A DNA stretch of 64,000 nt, taken from the NCBI RefSeq assembly GCF_036181745.1, contig NZ_CP108080.1, forward strand, positions 2,728,001-2,792,000, read 5' to 3'. Shown in pieces: positions 33,104 to 42,166 of the stretch; the first letter of the stretch is position 1; the number at the start of each line of letters is the position of its first letter. A program made the translations under genes and the position numbers. Below the pieces are notes generated by a model. The model was not told where the DNA came from, ran no database searches, and saw only the letters and a list, made by a program, of their open reading frames with translations. The DNA comes from Streptomyces sp. NBC_00259. GTDB taxonomy: Bacteria; Actinomycetota; Actinomycetes; Streptomycetales; Streptomycetaceae.

Positions 33104-34423
33104 TCAGGCGTCCCCGTCCGCCGCGCCGAGGTCCCGCACGGCCGCACACCGGTCGTCCCGCGCCGCTGCCGGGCGCCGTTCCCCGCCGTCATCGACACGG
33201 GCCGATCGCACGGCCGCCGGGGCGCGGCGAAGGCGGCGGATGGGAGGCGCCGCGACGAGAGCGACGGCACAGCACAGGCCGACGAGGGCGGCGACCAGCA
33301 GGAGTCGATGAATGCCGAAGAAGGTCCCGGCGGGCCCGGCGATCGCGTAGCCGAAGGGGACGGCGAGGATGGAGCCGCCGATCTCGTAGGCGGCCACCCG
33401 GTTGAGGCGGTCCTCGGGGATCTGGGTCTGCACGGTGGTGGCCCACTGGACGCTCCAGAACGCCCAGCCCACCCCGCTCACCGCGTACCCGAGCATGATC
33501 AGTGGCAGGCTCGGGACCAGGGCCGCCGCGAGCGGCATCAGCGGGAACAGGAACATCGCGAGCCCGCCGCCGAAGAGCGGGCGGGCCGGGCGGATCCGGT
33601 ACGCGGCCAGTGCCCCGAGGACACAGCCGGCACCGAACGCGCCCTCGGCGAAGCCGAACGCGGCGTTGCCGTGCGCGGCGATGACGGAGGCCGCGCCCAG
33701 CGGGGTGACCGGGCCCCAGACGAAGACGCCGAGCACCCACCAGATGAGGATGACGCCCCACAGCCAGGACCGGGAGCGGAACTCGTCCCAGCCGGTGCGC
33801 AGGTTCACCAGGGTGGACGCCGACCGGTCCACCTCGTACCTGGGCAGCCGCAGCGCGACCAGGCAGATCCCGCTGACCGCGTAGGTGGCCGCGTTGAGGG
33901 CGAACGCCGAGGCCGCCGAGGTGGTGGCGACGAGCATGCCGGCGATCGCGGGCCCGGCCATCGCCGAGATCCCTTCGCTCAGCCGCACCACCGCGTTGGC
34001 CTTCTGCGGGTCGGCGGCGACCTGTGGCACCAGGCCGGAGACGCCCGGCTGGAACATGGCGGTCGCGATCCCGCGCAGCGCCGCGCCGACGATGATGAAC
34101 CACAGCGGCGGATGGCCGAACCAGAGGTACGCCGCGAGCCCGCCCTGGATCAGACACCGGGCCGCGTCGGAGCCGATCATCAGGGGCCGGGGGTGGAACC
34201 GGTCCGCCAGCACTCCGCCGAACACGACGAAGAGCGCGAACGCTCCCATCCAGGCGGCGAGCGCGAACCCGACTCCGCTCACCCCGTATCCGAGCGAGAG
34301 CATCGCGACCGACAGCGCGACCGGGACCATCGCGTCGCCCAGCATCGAGACGATCCGGGCGGTGAAGTAGAGGCTGAAGTTCCGGGTCCAGAGCCGGGAC
34401 GGCGCGGCGGCAGACGAGAGCAC
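33104..34423 (-). CDS. MFS transporter
   Basis: A 439-aa major facilitator with about 12 TM helices (NFSLYFTARIVSMLGDAMVP, then WMGAFALFVVFGGVLADRFH with the loop 2-3 motif GGVLADRFHPRP). It is of the MFS_3/enterobactin-exporter type common in Streptomyces. The C-terminal 50 residues are Arg/Asp-rich and cytoplasmic. GTG 34423 has AGGGTG upstream. It is convergent with the two-TM gene and divergent from the acyl-CoA dehydrogenase unit. Substrate unknown. Confidence 0.88.
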   Translation of the reverse strand: MLSSAAAPSRLWTRNFSLYFTARIVSMLGDAMVPVALSVAMLSLGYGVSGVGFALAAWMGAFALFVVFGGVLADRFHPRPLMIGSDAARCLIQGGLAAYLWFGHPPLWFIIVGAALRGIATAMFQPGVSGLVPQVAADPQKANAVVRLSEGISAMAGPAIAGMLVATTSAASAFALNAATYAVSGICLVALRLPRYEVDRSASTLVNLRTGWDEFRSRSWLWGVILIWWVLGVFVWGPVTPLGAASVIAAHGNAAFGFAEGAFGAGCVLGALAAYRIRPARPLFGGGLAMFLFPLMPLAAALVPSLPLIMLGYAVSGVGWAFWSVQWATTVQTQIPEDRLNRVAAYEIGGSILAVPFGYAIAGPAGTFFGIHRLLLVAALVGLCCAVALVAAPPIRRLRRAPAAVRSARVDDGGERRPAAARDDRCAAVRDLGAADGDA

Positions 34424-34545
34424 GCGGGCACCCTGTCAGCGGCCCGCTTCCCGGACAACCCAATTACGGCATGTTCACGACCCTCCGGGCTCCGGAGGGT
34501 GGCCACCCTCACTCTGGACAGACGTGCGAACCGCCGGGTAACTTT

Positions 34546-34565
34546 GTCTGAGCAAGCGCTTAGAC
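34546..34565. promoter_or_regulatory. TetR-type operator upstream of acyl-CoA dehydrogenase
   Basis: GTCTGAGCAAGCGCTTAGAC fits the palindrome GTCTrAGC-N4-GCTyAGAC, with 14 of 16 outer positions exactly symmetrical. It lies 34 bases before the dehydrogenase GTG. It differs from the GTTArCG-type sites at 43.6 kb, so a different regulator is expected. Confidence 0.65.
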
Positions 34566-34598
34566 AGTCTGCACCCACGCAGTTACGAGGAGGCGTCC

Positions 34599-35756
34599 GT
34601 GCGCCGGACCGTATTCAACGAGGACCACGAAGCGTTCCGGGAGACCATCCGCGCCTTCATCGAGGCCGAGGTCGTTCCCGTCTACGACGAGTGGTTCGCC
34701 GCCGGCCAGGCGCCGCGCGACTTCTACTACAAGCTCGGCGAGCTGGGCGTCTTCGGCATCAACGTCCCCGAGGAGTTCGGCGGCGCGGGCCTGGACACGC
34801 ACAAGTTCGAGGCCGTGCTCTACGAGGAGACCTCGCGCGCGGGCGTGAACTTCGGCGGATCCGGTGTGCACGTGCTGCTCGCCCTGCCGTACCTCAAGAT
34901 GCTCGCCACCGACGAGCAGAAGAAGCGCTACCTGACGAAGTTCGTCACCGGCGAGGAGATGTGGGCGCTGGCGATGACCGAGCCGGGCACCGGCTCCGAC
35001 GTCGCCGGCATGAAGACCACCGCCAAGCTCACGGAGGACGGCAGCCACTACGTCCTCAACGGCGCCAAGACGTTCATCACCGGCGGCGTGCACGCCGACC
35101 GCGTGATCGTGTGCGCCCGCACCTCCGCCCCGCGCGAGGACGACCGCCGCTTCGGCATCTCCCTCTTCGCGGTGGACACCACGTCCGCGGGCTACTCCGT
35201 GGGCCGCAAGCTGGACAAGCTCGGCCTGCGCACCTCCGACACCGCCGAGCTGGCCTTCGTCGACGTCAAGGTCCCGGTCGAGGACCTGCTCGGCGAGGAG
35301 AACAAGGGCTTCTACTACCTCGGCCAGAACCTGCCCTCCGAGCGCTGGGGCATCGCGTTCGGCGCGTACGCCCAGGCCAAGGCCGCCGTCCGGTTCGCCC
35401 AGCAGTACGTGACGGACCGCACGGTCTTCGGCAAGCCGGTCGCCAGCTTCCAGAACACCAAGTTCGAGCTGGCCGCCTGCCAGGCCGAGGTGGACGCCGC
35501 CGAGGCCGTCGCCGACCGTGCCCTGGAGGCGCTGGACGCCGGCGAGCTGACCGCGGCCGAGGCCGCCTCCGCGAAGCTGTTCTGCACCGAGGTCGCCCAC
35601 CGCGTCATCGACCGCTGCCTCCAGCTGCACGGCGGCTACGGCTACATGAACGAGTACCCGATCGCCCGCCTCTACGCCGACAACCGCGTCAACCGCATCT
35701 ACGGCGGCACCAGCGAGGTCATGAAGTCGATCATCGCCAAGTCGATGGGCCTGTAG
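34599..35756 (+). CDS. Acyl-CoA dehydrogenase, LCAD/IVD catalytic class
   Basis: A 385-aa FAD-dependent acyl-CoA dehydrogenase with N-terminal alpha, middle beta (ALAMTEPGTGSDVAGMKTTA) and C-terminal alpha domains. The usual C-terminal catalytic Glu is absent (IYGGTSEVMKS has Gly at that position). A Glu instead appears at residue 248 in LPSERWGIAFG, the helix-G location used by long-chain and isovaleryl-CoA dehydrogenases. GTG 34599 has GAGGAGG upstream. It is cotranscribed with TesB 5 bases downstream. A TetR-like palindrome lies in the promoter. Exact chain length preference is not readable. Confidence 0.92.
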   Translation: MRRTVFNEDHEAFRETIRAFIEAEVVPVYDEWFAAGQAPRDFYYKLGELGVFGINVPEEFGGAGLDTHKFEAVLYEETSRAGVNFGGSGVHVLLALPYLKMLATDEQKKRYLTKFVTGEEMWALAMTEPGTGSDVAGMKTTAKLTEDGSHYVLNGAKTFITGGVHADRVIVCARTSAPREDDRRFGISLFAVDTTSAGYSVGRKLDKLGLRTSDTAELAFVDVKVPVEDLLGEENKGFYYLGQNLPSERWGIAFGAYAQAKAAVRFAQQYVTDRTVFGKPVASFQNTKFELAACQAEVDAAEAVADRALEALDAGELTAAEAASAKLFCTEVAHRVIDRCLQLHGGYGYMNEYPIARLYADNRVNRIYGGTSEVMKSIIAKSMGL

Positions 35757-35761
35757 TCCAG

Positions 35762-36637
35762 GTGACGAAGGCGCTCGACGACCTGCTCGATCTGCTCGAC
35801 CTGGAGCAGATCGAGCAGGACTACTTCCGGGGCCGCTCGCGGTCGGCGATCGTGCCCCGGGTCTTCGGCGGACAGGTCGCGGCCCAGGCGCTCGTCGCCG
35901 CGGGCCGCACCGTCCCCGACGACCGCACGGCCCACTCCCTGCACGCGTACTTCCTGCGCATGGGCGACCCCGGTGCCCCGATCGTCTACACGGTCGACCG
36001 CATCCGTGACGGCCGCTCCTTCACGACCCGCCGGGTCGTCGCCGTCCAGCACGGCCAGCCGATCTTCCATCTCTCGGCGTCCTTCCAGACGTACGAGGAG
36101 GGGCTCGACCACCAGGCGCCGATGCCGGCCGCCCCGGACCCGGACACCCTGCCGACGGCGGAGCAGACCCTGCCTCGCTACGTGGACAGGTTCGTGCACC
36201 CCAGCGTCGTGGACCGGATGCTGGAGGCCCGGGCTGCCGTCGATCTGCGGTACGTGGACGCTCCTCCGTACGCCAGCGTCGGCGAGCCCCGCGAGCCGCG
36301 TTCGCAGGTGTGGTTCCGCACGAACGGCGAGCTCGCGGACGACCCCCTGCTGCACGTCTGCCTCGCGACCTACGTCTCGGACATGACCCTGCTCGACTCG
36401 GTACTGCTGGCCCACGGGCGCGGCGGCTGGGCGGTCGGCGATGTCGTGGGAGCGTCGCTGGACCACGCGATGTGGTTCCACCGGCCGTTCCGCGCCGACC
36501 AATGGCTGCTGTACGACCAGGAGTCGCCCAGCGCGCACGGCGGGCGGGGCCTCGGCCAGGCCCGTATCTACACCCAGGACGGGCAGCTGGCGATCTCGGT
36601 GATCCAGGAGGGCGTGGTCCGCGTCCCGCACGACTAG
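35762..36637 (+). CDS. tesB: Acyl-CoA thioesterase II (TesB-like)
   Basis: A 291-aa double-hotdog thioesterase that hydrolyses acyl-CoA to free acid. Hotdog 1 includes RVFGGQVAAQALVAAGRTV and HSLHAYFLRMGDP. Hotdog 2 has ATYVSDMTLLDS (catalytic Asp), ASLDHAMWFHRPFRADQW and RGLGQARIYTQDGQL (Gln), the usual TesB triad segments. It starts at GTG 35762, 5 bases after the dehydrogenase stop and without a strong ribosome site, implying translational coupling. Together they would oxidise and then deacylate an acyl-CoA. Tandem octamers follow the stop. Confidence 0.92.
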   Translation: MTKALDDLLDLLDLEQIEQDYFRGRSRSAIVPRVFGGQVAAQALVAAGRTVPDDRTAHSLHAYFLRMGDPGAPIVYTVDRIRDGRSFTTRRVVAVQHGQPIFHLSASFQTYEEGLDHQAPMPAAPDPDTLPTAEQTLPRYVDRFVHPSVVDRMLEARAAVDLRYVDAPPYASVGEPREPRSQVWFRTNGELADDPLLHVCLATYVSDMTLLDSVLLAHGRGGWAVGDVVGASLDHAMWFHRPFRADQWLLYDQESPSAHGGRGLGQARIYTQDGQLAISVIQEGVVRVPHD

Positions 36638-36645
36638 GGCTTGTT

Positions 36646-36725
36646 CGCCGGTCCGCCGCTCCGCCGGTCCGCCGGTCCGCCGCTCCGCCGGTCCGCCGGT
36701 CCGCCGGTCCGCCGGTCCGCCGGTG
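36646..36725. repeat. Tandem octamer repeat, 10 copies
   Basis: Ten head-to-tail 8-base units of CGCCGGTC occupy 80 bases. Units 2 and 5 are CGCCGCTC and the last is CGCCGGTG. They fill the gap between the convergent TesB gene (stop 36637) and the SARP gene (stop at 36779 on the minus strand). Too short and unspaced to be a CRISPR array. Confidence 0.95.
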
Positions 36726-36778
36726 GTCTCGTACCGGCGCGCGGTCTCGTACGGACATGCCTCTCGTGCCGCCGGCTC

Positions 36779-39661
36779 TCAGGCCCGGGCCAGGTGCCGT
36801 TCGATCGCCCGGCGCGCGGTCTCCAGGACCGCGGCACGGCCGGGGGCCCGGGTCGCGGGAGCGGTCACGCCCGCCGGGTGCGGTGAGGAAGGCCCGTCGT
36901 CGCGTGGGCCGTTCACGACGGGCGCGTCGGGAGCCAGGCCGGCCGCCGCGTCGATGAGCGTGGCCGGTTCTTCGTCGCCGAGCCGGCGCAGCAGCTCGGC
37001 GAGGTTGCGCAGGGTCGTCCACAGATGCGTCCAGTTGCCGGTGCGGGCGAAGTAGTCGATGACGTCGCGGTAGCCGGCGAGCGCCTCGTGGACACGGCCC
37101 GTGGACGCGCGCACCGACTGGAGCCCGACGGTGGCGACGCCGACGAGGAAGGTGGCGCCCGATTTCCTGGCCAGGTCGATGGCACGGACGTAGTTCCGCT
37201 CGGCCCGCTCGCCCTGGCCCGCGAGGCTGTCGATCTCCCCGGCGACGTACGCGCCCCAGGAGAGCATCGAGGGCGACACCGCGGCGGCCAGCCCCCGGTC
37301 GTTCAGTGTCCGCGCCCCGTCGAGATCGCCCGCGTAGGCCTTCGCGAGGGCGGCGATCCCCAGGCACTCCCGGTGCGGGCCGACGAGCGCGGCCGCGGCG
37401 AGGGCGTGCTCGACCACGTCGCCGTAGGCGCCGCGGGCGAGGTCGGCCACCGAGAGCACCAGCAGACAGCGCCCCGACCCGACGCTGTCCGTCGTCGTCT
37501 CCAGTCCTCTGCGGGCGAGCCGGTCCGCCTTGCGGTAGTCACCGCGGTGGTAGGCGGCCTCCGCCGCGGTTCCCAGTACGGCGGTCGCACGCGGGTGTGC
37601 GGCGAGCGCCCGGTCGTCGGCGAGTTCCTCCGCCCAGGCCCGGATCTCGACGAGGTCGCGGTAGGTGATCGCGTCGTACAGCGCGACGATCATCGCCGAG
37701 GCGTCGTCCAGGGACCCCCGGCCGCGCGCCAGCCGCCACGCCGCCCGCAGGTTCGGCAGCTCGCGGCGCAGGACGGCATCGGCCTCGGGCTCCCGCTCGG
37801 TGGTCATGGCCGTGGCGATCCACGAGGTCAGCTCGACGGCCCAGCGCAGCATGCGCTCCGCGGCGGCCTCGTCCTCGCCGGCGGCGGCCAGCCGGTCCTG
37901 CCCGAACGCCCGCAGCGTGTCGAGCATGCGGTAGCGGGTGGCTCCCTCGAAGGAGGCGTCGAGCACGGAGGCGTCGACGAGGCGGGCCAGTGTGCTTCCG
38001 GGGTCGTTCTCCAGGCCCAGTTCGGCGGCCAGCCGCTCGGCGGTGTCGAGGTCGACGCCGTCGGCGAAGACCGACAGCTGCCGGAACAGCCGCCGTTCGT
38101 CCTCCGTGAGGAGCCGGTACGACCAGTCGATGGTCGCCCGCAGCGTCCGGTGCCTGGCGTCCGCGACGGTGCTGCCGCCGCCGAGCAGGTCGAGCGCGCG
38201 GTCCAGGCGGTCGCGCAGATCGGTGAGGGAGAACGTGGAGAGCCGGCCGGCCGCGAGCTCGATGGCCAGCGGCATCCCGTCGAGCCGGTGCACGATGTCG
38301 GCGACCGTACGCAGCTCCGCGGGCGTCGGCGGCGGCCCGGGGCGAACCCGTCGGGCCCGGTCCAGGAAGAGCGCGGCGGACGGCACCTGGGAGGGGTCCT
38401 GGTCGGGGTGCGGCAGTGGGAGCGGTGCCAGCCGCCAGACGTACTCCCCGGGCAGGCCGAGGGGTTCGCGGCTGGTGGCGAGCACCGAGATCCCCGGGCA
38501 GGAGGCGAGCAGCACGTCCACCGTGTCCCGGACACCGTCGAGCAGGTGCTCGCAGTTGTCGATGAGCAACAGGCCGGGGGTGTCGCCCAGCAGGGCGACA
38601 CAGGCGGAGAGCACGTCGCCCTGGTCGGTCTTGAGGTTCAGGGCCGCCGTCAGCGCGTACGGAATGGCGGCGGGATCGGTGACCGGTGCGAGCAGCAGCA
38701 CGGTCGCCGCGCCGCTGTGTCGGGCGACCTCCTGGGCGACGCGGGTCTTGCCGACGCCGCCCGGCCCGACGAGTGTGATGAGCCGCTCGGCCGCCAGCAG
38801 CCGGTGCAGGGAGGCGACCTGCGCGTCGCGGCCGATCAGTGCGGTGGCCGGCCGGGCGCTCTCCCCGGGCCGGGCGGACATCCGGCCGCCGCCCCCGCTG
38901 ATGATGTCGCGTTCGAGCTCGTCCAGTGCGGGTGAGGGGTCGAGGCCGGTCTCGTCGGCCAGCCGGCGCCGGTAGTCGCGTCCGATGCGCAGCGCCTCCG
39001 GTGCCTGCCCGGCCGCCGCCCGCGCCCGCATGTCCAGGAGGACCGCGGGCTCCCGCAGCGGGTCGGCCGCCGAGGACGCGGCGGCGAGGCCCAACACCTC
39101 CTCGGCCCGTCCTGCGTCGACGGCGCTCGCGACCAGCGCGTCGGTCACCTCGTGGCGCAGCTGCGCGTACTCCTCGACCGCGGCGGCGATGGGCGCGACG
39201 TCGGTGAGGTCCGCGAGAACCGGGCCACGCCACAGTCCGTGCGCCTCCTGGAGCAGGCGGAGCGCACCGGAAGGGTCCAGCCGAACCGTCGTACGGGCCG
39301 TGGCGAGCAGCGCCCGCGCCTGTGCCGCGTCCAGTTCGTCGTGGCCGAGCGCCAGCCGGTAGCCGTCGTGGCACGTCTCGAGCCGGGCAGCCGCCGGGCC
39401 GAGGTGCCCGCGCAGCCGGGACACATGGTTGTGCAGGGCCTGCCGCCCCGATTCCGGTACCTCCGACGGCCACAGCGCGTCGAGGAGGCGGTCGACGGTC
39501 ACGATCCGACCCTCGGCGAGCGCGAGCAGCGCGAGCACCGCCCGCCTCTTGGTGCCGGGTACGTCCACCGGAGCGCCGTCGACGAGCAGCCGCAGCGGCC
39601 CGAGCACTTCCGCCCGGACCGACGACGGCGGCGGTGGCGGTGGCTGACGACCGGCTGCCAT
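36779..39661 (-). CDS. AfsR/SARP-family transcriptional regulator with NB-ARC and TPR-like regions
   Basis: A 960-aa large SARP. The N-terminal OmpR-type winged helix spans about 15-95 (VRAEVLGPLRLLVDGAPVDV, GRQALHNHVSRLRGHLG), followed by the bacterial transcriptional activation domain to about 245. An NB-ARC ATPase follows at about 275-530 (Walker A LVGPGGVGKTRVAQ; LLLIDNCEHLLDG), then helical repeats to the C-terminus. ATG 39661 is preferred, since GAGGGA lies 5 bases upstream, over ATG 39682, which has only AGGA directly abutting. Such regulators activate secondary metabolism or local genes. It diverges from a methyltransferase across 21-base direct repeats. Confidence 0.92.
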   Translation of the reverse strand: MAAGRQPPPPPPSSVRAEVLGPLRLLVDGAPVDVPGTKRRAVLALLALAEGRIVTVDRLLDALWPSEVPESGRQALHNHVSRLRGHLGPAAARLETCHDGYRLALGHDELDAAQARALLATARTTVRLDPSGALRLLQEAHGLWRGPVLADLTDVAPIAAAVEEYAQLRHEVTDALVASAVDAGRAEEVLGLAAASSAADPLREPAVLLDMRARAAAGQAPEALRIGRDYRRRLADETGLDPSPALDELERDIISGGGGRMSARPGESARPATALIGRDAQVASLHRLLAAERLITLVGPGGVGKTRVAQEVARHSGAATVLLLAPVTDPAAIPYALTAALNLKTDQGDVLSACVALLGDTPGLLLIDNCEHLLDGVRDTVDVLLASCPGISVLATSREPLGLPGEYVWRLAPLPLPHPDQDPSQVPSAALFLDRARRVRPGPPPTPAELRTVADIVHRLDGMPLAIELAAGRLSTFSLTDLRDRLDRALDLLGGGSTVADARHRTLRATIDWSYRLLTEDERRLFRQLSVFADGVDLDTAERLAAELGLENDPGSTLARLVDASVLDASFEGATRYRMLDTLRAFGQDRLAAAGEDEAAAERMLRWAVELTSWIATAMTTEREPEADAVLRRELPNLRAAWRLARGRGSLDDASAMIVALYDAITYRDLVEIRAWAEELADDRALAAHPRATAVLGTAAEAAYHRGDYRKADRLARRGLETTTDSVGSGRCLLVLSVADLARGAYGDVVEHALAAAALVGPHRECLGIAALAKAYAGDLDGARTLNDRGLAAAVSPSMLSWGAYVAGEIDSLAGQGERAERNYVRAIDLARKSGATFLVGVATVGLQSVRASTGRVHEALAGYRDVIDYFARTGNWTHLWTTLRNLAELLRRLGDEEPATLIDAAAGLAPDAPVVNGPRDDGPSSPHPAGVTAPATRAPGRAAVLETARRAIERHLARA

Positions 39662-39737
39662 GGCTTCCCTCGTGTCCCGCATGTCCTGTGACCATGGTCC
39701 GCGACGGCGACGGACTCAGCCTCTCAGCGCGGCGACC

Positions 39738-39779
39738 GCTCGTGCGAGGGCCCTGACAGCTCGTGCGAGGGCCGTGACA
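39738..39779. promoter_or_regulatory. Two 21-base direct repeats between SARP and methyltransferase genes
   Basis: GCTCGTGCGAGGGCC-NTGACA occurs twice head to tail (39738-39758 and 39759-39779, 20 of 21 identical), each containing CTCGTGCGAG. SARPs bind direct repeats at about two helical turns, so this may be the SARP site for the divergent promoter. Confidence 0.6.
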
Positions 39780-39847
39780 GGTCTCCGGCCGAGGCTTGCT
39801 GCCGTGACCGGAACGAGCCGGTCCGGCGGCAGGGAAGGAGCCCGGTG

Positions 39848-40894
39848 ATGGACCACGACAAGGTGAAGGAGTTCCTCGGGCGGTTCGTGGCGGACCTGGG
39901 CGCGGCCGGCGCCGCCGGATCGGTGGTGATCGGTCACCGGCTCGGCCTCTACCGCGCGCTCGCCCAGGGCGCGGCGACGCCTGAGCAGTTCGCCGAGCGC
40001 ACCGGTTGCCACGTGCGCTATCTGACCGAGTGGCTGCGCGGACAGGCCGCGGGCGGGTACGTGAGCTACGACCCGGCGACGGAGGCGTTCTCGCTGACCG
40101 AGGAGCAGGCGTTCTGCCTGGCCGACCCCGACGGCCCGGACGTGTCGGCGGCGTTCCTCGTCGTGCTCGGCTATCTGCGCGCCGAGCCGCGCATCACCGA
40201 GGCCTTCCGTACCGGCGAGGGTGTCGCCTGGCACGAACACGACGAGGACGTCTTCGTCGGCTGTGACGCGTTCTACCGGCCCGGCTACGTGGCCGAGCTG
40301 ATCCCGAACTGGATCCCGGCGCTGGACGGCGTCGACGAGAAGCTGACCGCCGGGGCCCGCGTAGCCGACCTCGGCTGCGGCCTCGGCTCCTCGTCACTGC
40401 TCCTCGCCGAGGCGTACCCCCGCACCTCCGTCGTCGGCTCGGACTACCACGCCGAGTCGATCGAGCGGGCGCGCAAGAAGGCCGCGGAAGCCGGGAGCGG
40501 CGACCGGGTCTCCTTCGAGGTGGCGAGCGCGCAGACCTTCTCGGGCACGGACTACGACCTGGTCATGATGTTCGACTGCCTGCACGACTTGGGCGATCCG
40601 CTCGGCGCCGCCCGGAGGGTGCGTCAGGCGCTGGCGCCGGACGGCACATGGCTGCTGGTGGAGCCGTACGCCTCCGACGAGGTCGAGGAGAACTTCAACC
40701 CGGTCGGTCGGCTGTACTACAGCGGCTCCACGTTCCTGTGCGTGCCCAACGGGCTCTCCCAGCCGGGCGGCCGCGCCCTGGGCGCGCAGGCCGGCGAGGC
40801 CGCGGTCCGCCAGGTGATGGCCGACGCCGGCTTCACCCGGTTCCATCGCGCCGCCCGGACCGCGTTCAACCTGGTGTACGAGATCCGGCCGTGA
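39848..40894 (+). CDS. SAM-dependent methyltransferase with N-terminal winged helix
   Basis: A 348-aa class I methyltransferase resembling my memory of mycobacterial Rv2258c. Residues 15-95 form a winged-helix-like domain (IGHRLGLYRALAQGAATPEQ, RYLTEWLRGQAAGGYVSYDP). The SAM fold starts ARVADLGCGLGSSSLLLAEA near 178, with acidic loop SVVGSDYHAESIE and LVMMFDCLHDLGDP. Acceptor unknown; the C-terminal half has a lid-type region. ATG 39848 is chosen, although GTG 39845 is also well placed after GGAAGGAG. It faces the SARP gene across direct repeats, suggesting SARP control. CDF gene follows 70 bases later. Confidence 0.88.
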   Translation: MDHDKVKEFLGRFVADLGAAGAAGSVVIGHRLGLYRALAQGAATPEQFAERTGCHVRYLTEWLRGQAAGGYVSYDPATEAFSLTEEQAFCLADPDGPDVSAAFLVVLGYLRAEPRITEAFRTGEGVAWHEHDEDVFVGCDAFYRPGYVAELIPNWIPALDGVDEKLTAGARVADLGCGLGSSSLLLAEAYPRTSVVGSDYHAESIERARKKAAEAGSGDRVSFEVASAQTFSGTDYDLVMMFDCLHDLGDPLGAARRVRQALAPDGTWLLVEPYASDEVEENFNPVGRLYYSGSTFLCVPNGLSQPGGRALGAQAGEAAVRQVMADAGFTRFHRAARTAFNLVYEIRP

Positions 40895-40964
40895 GCCTCC
40901 GGGTGGCGCGGGCATGGGGAACCACGCCCGCGCGGCCCGGACACAACGGACATACGCTCCCTTC

Positions 40965-42056
40965 ATGGCGAGCGACAAGATCACCGGCGGCGGCCCGGAG
41001 GGACCGGGCGGTCCCGTCGGTCCGCCCGGCGGCCCCGTCGGTGAGCCGGCCGACGCCCCCGTACCGCCGCCGGAGCGGATCGAGCCCGGGGAGGTGCCGG
41101 ATAGCACCTTCACGGTGATCGTCGCGGGGCTGGCGAATCTCGGCATCGCGGTGGCGAAGGCCGTCGCCGGCGTGATCAGCGGTTCGAGCGCGATGCTGTC
41201 CGAGGCCGCGCACTCGGTCGCGGACACCGTCACGGAAGTGCTGCTGCTGACCGCGCTCAAGCGGAGCGCGAAGCCGGCCGACGAGGAGCATCCGCTCGGG
41301 TACGGGCCCGAGCGGTACATCTGGGCGATGCTCGCGTCCGTCGCCACGTTCGTCGGCGGCGCGGTCTTCTCCGTCTACGACGGCGTCCACACCCTCGCGC
41401 AGGGCGAGGAGCTGGGCGATCCGCTGCCCTCGTACATCGTGCTCGCCGTCGCCGCCGTGCTGGAGGGCTACTCGCTGCGGACCGGTGTACGGCAGATCCG
41501 CGGGGAGGCGGCACGCTTCGGCACGCCCGCGCGGCGCTATCTGCGCTACACCCCGGACACCGCGGTCAAGTCCGTGGTGATGGAGGACGCCGCGGGGCTG
41601 AGCGGTCTGCTGCTCGCGGCGGGCGGTCTGGCCGGGGCGCAGCTCACGGGCTCCTCCGTCTGGGACGGCATCGCCTCGATCCTCATCGGGCTGCTGCTGG
41701 TGTACGTCGCCTGGGTGCTGGGCCGCAGCAACGCCCAGCTGCTGATCGGGCGCCCGCTGCCGCCGTCGATGAGGGACGCGGTGCACGAGGAGCTGCTCAC
41801 CGTGCCGCACGTCGTCGAGGTGCTGGAGCTGACCACGCTGATCCAGGGCCCCACCGAGATCCTGATCGCCGCGAAGGTGAACTTCCGGGACGTCGCCTCG
41901 GCCGAGCAGGTCGAGTGGGCCTGCGAGGACGCCGAGGAACAGCTGCGCCAGCGCTTCCCGGCGATCCGCAGGGTGTACCTGGACGCGACACCGGGGGTGC
42001 ACCAGGTACGGCCGGCGGGTGTGCACGACGCGCGGCCGCCCGACGGGGGCCGGTGA
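40965..42056 (+). CDS. Cation diffusion facilitator (CDF) metal transporter
   Basis: A 363-aa CDF exporter. A Gly/Pro-rich N-terminal tail (about 1-45) precedes TM1 (FTVIVAGLANLGIAVAKAVA). TM2 carries LSEAAHSVADTVTEVLLL, where His and Asp are metal-site candidates. TM5 has VVMEDAAGLSGLLLAAGG. The cytosolic C-terminal domain (about 260-340) includes VEVLELTTLIQGPTEILIAA. CDF proteins exchange Zn, Fe, Co or Mn for protons. ATG 40965 lacks a clear ribosome site. Its stop codon lies inside the first copy of a four-unit tandem repeat. Metal specificity cannot be assigned. Confidence 0.9.
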   Translation: MASDKITGGGPEGPGGPVGPPGGPVGEPADAPVPPPERIEPGEVPDSTFTVIVAGLANLGIAVAKAVAGVISGSSAMLSEAAHSVADTVTEVLLLTALKRSAKPADEEHPLGYGPERYIWAMLASVATFVGGAVFSVYDGVHTLAQGEELGDPLPSYIVLAVAAVLEGYSLRTGVRQIRGEAARFGTPARRYLRYTPDTAVKSVVMEDAAGLSGLLLAAGGLAGAQLTGSSVWDGIASILIGLLLVYVAWVLGRSNAQLLIGRPLPPSMRDAVHEELLTVPHVVEVLELTTLIQGPTEILIAAKVNFRDVASAEQVEWACEDAEEQLRQRFPAIRRVYLDATPGVHQVRPAGVHDARPPDGGR

Positions 42057-42166
42057 ACCGTCCGAAGTCGGAGAAGGCCCGTGAACCGTCCCGAAGTCGG
42101 AGAAGGCCCGTGAACCGTCCCGGGGTCGGAGACGGCCGGTGAACCGTCCGAGGTCAGAGAAGGCCC
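42053..42166. repeat. Four tandem 28-29 bp repeats between convergent genes
   Basis: Copies lie at 42053-42080, 42081-42109, 42110-42138 and 42139-42166, each opening GTGAACCGTCC and ending GGAGAAGGCCC or a variant. Copies 1 and 2 differ by one inserted base, and 3 is the most diverged. The first contains the CDF stop codon and the last the stop of the convergent phosphatase-like gene, so repeats shape both C-termini. Confidence 0.95.

Noticed and set aside
36646..36725. CRISPR-like array
   Set aside because: Units are 8 bases and directly adjacent with no spacers; no cas genes are present.
42053..42166. CRISPR array of four repeats
   Set aside because: The 28-29 base units abut directly without unique spacers.
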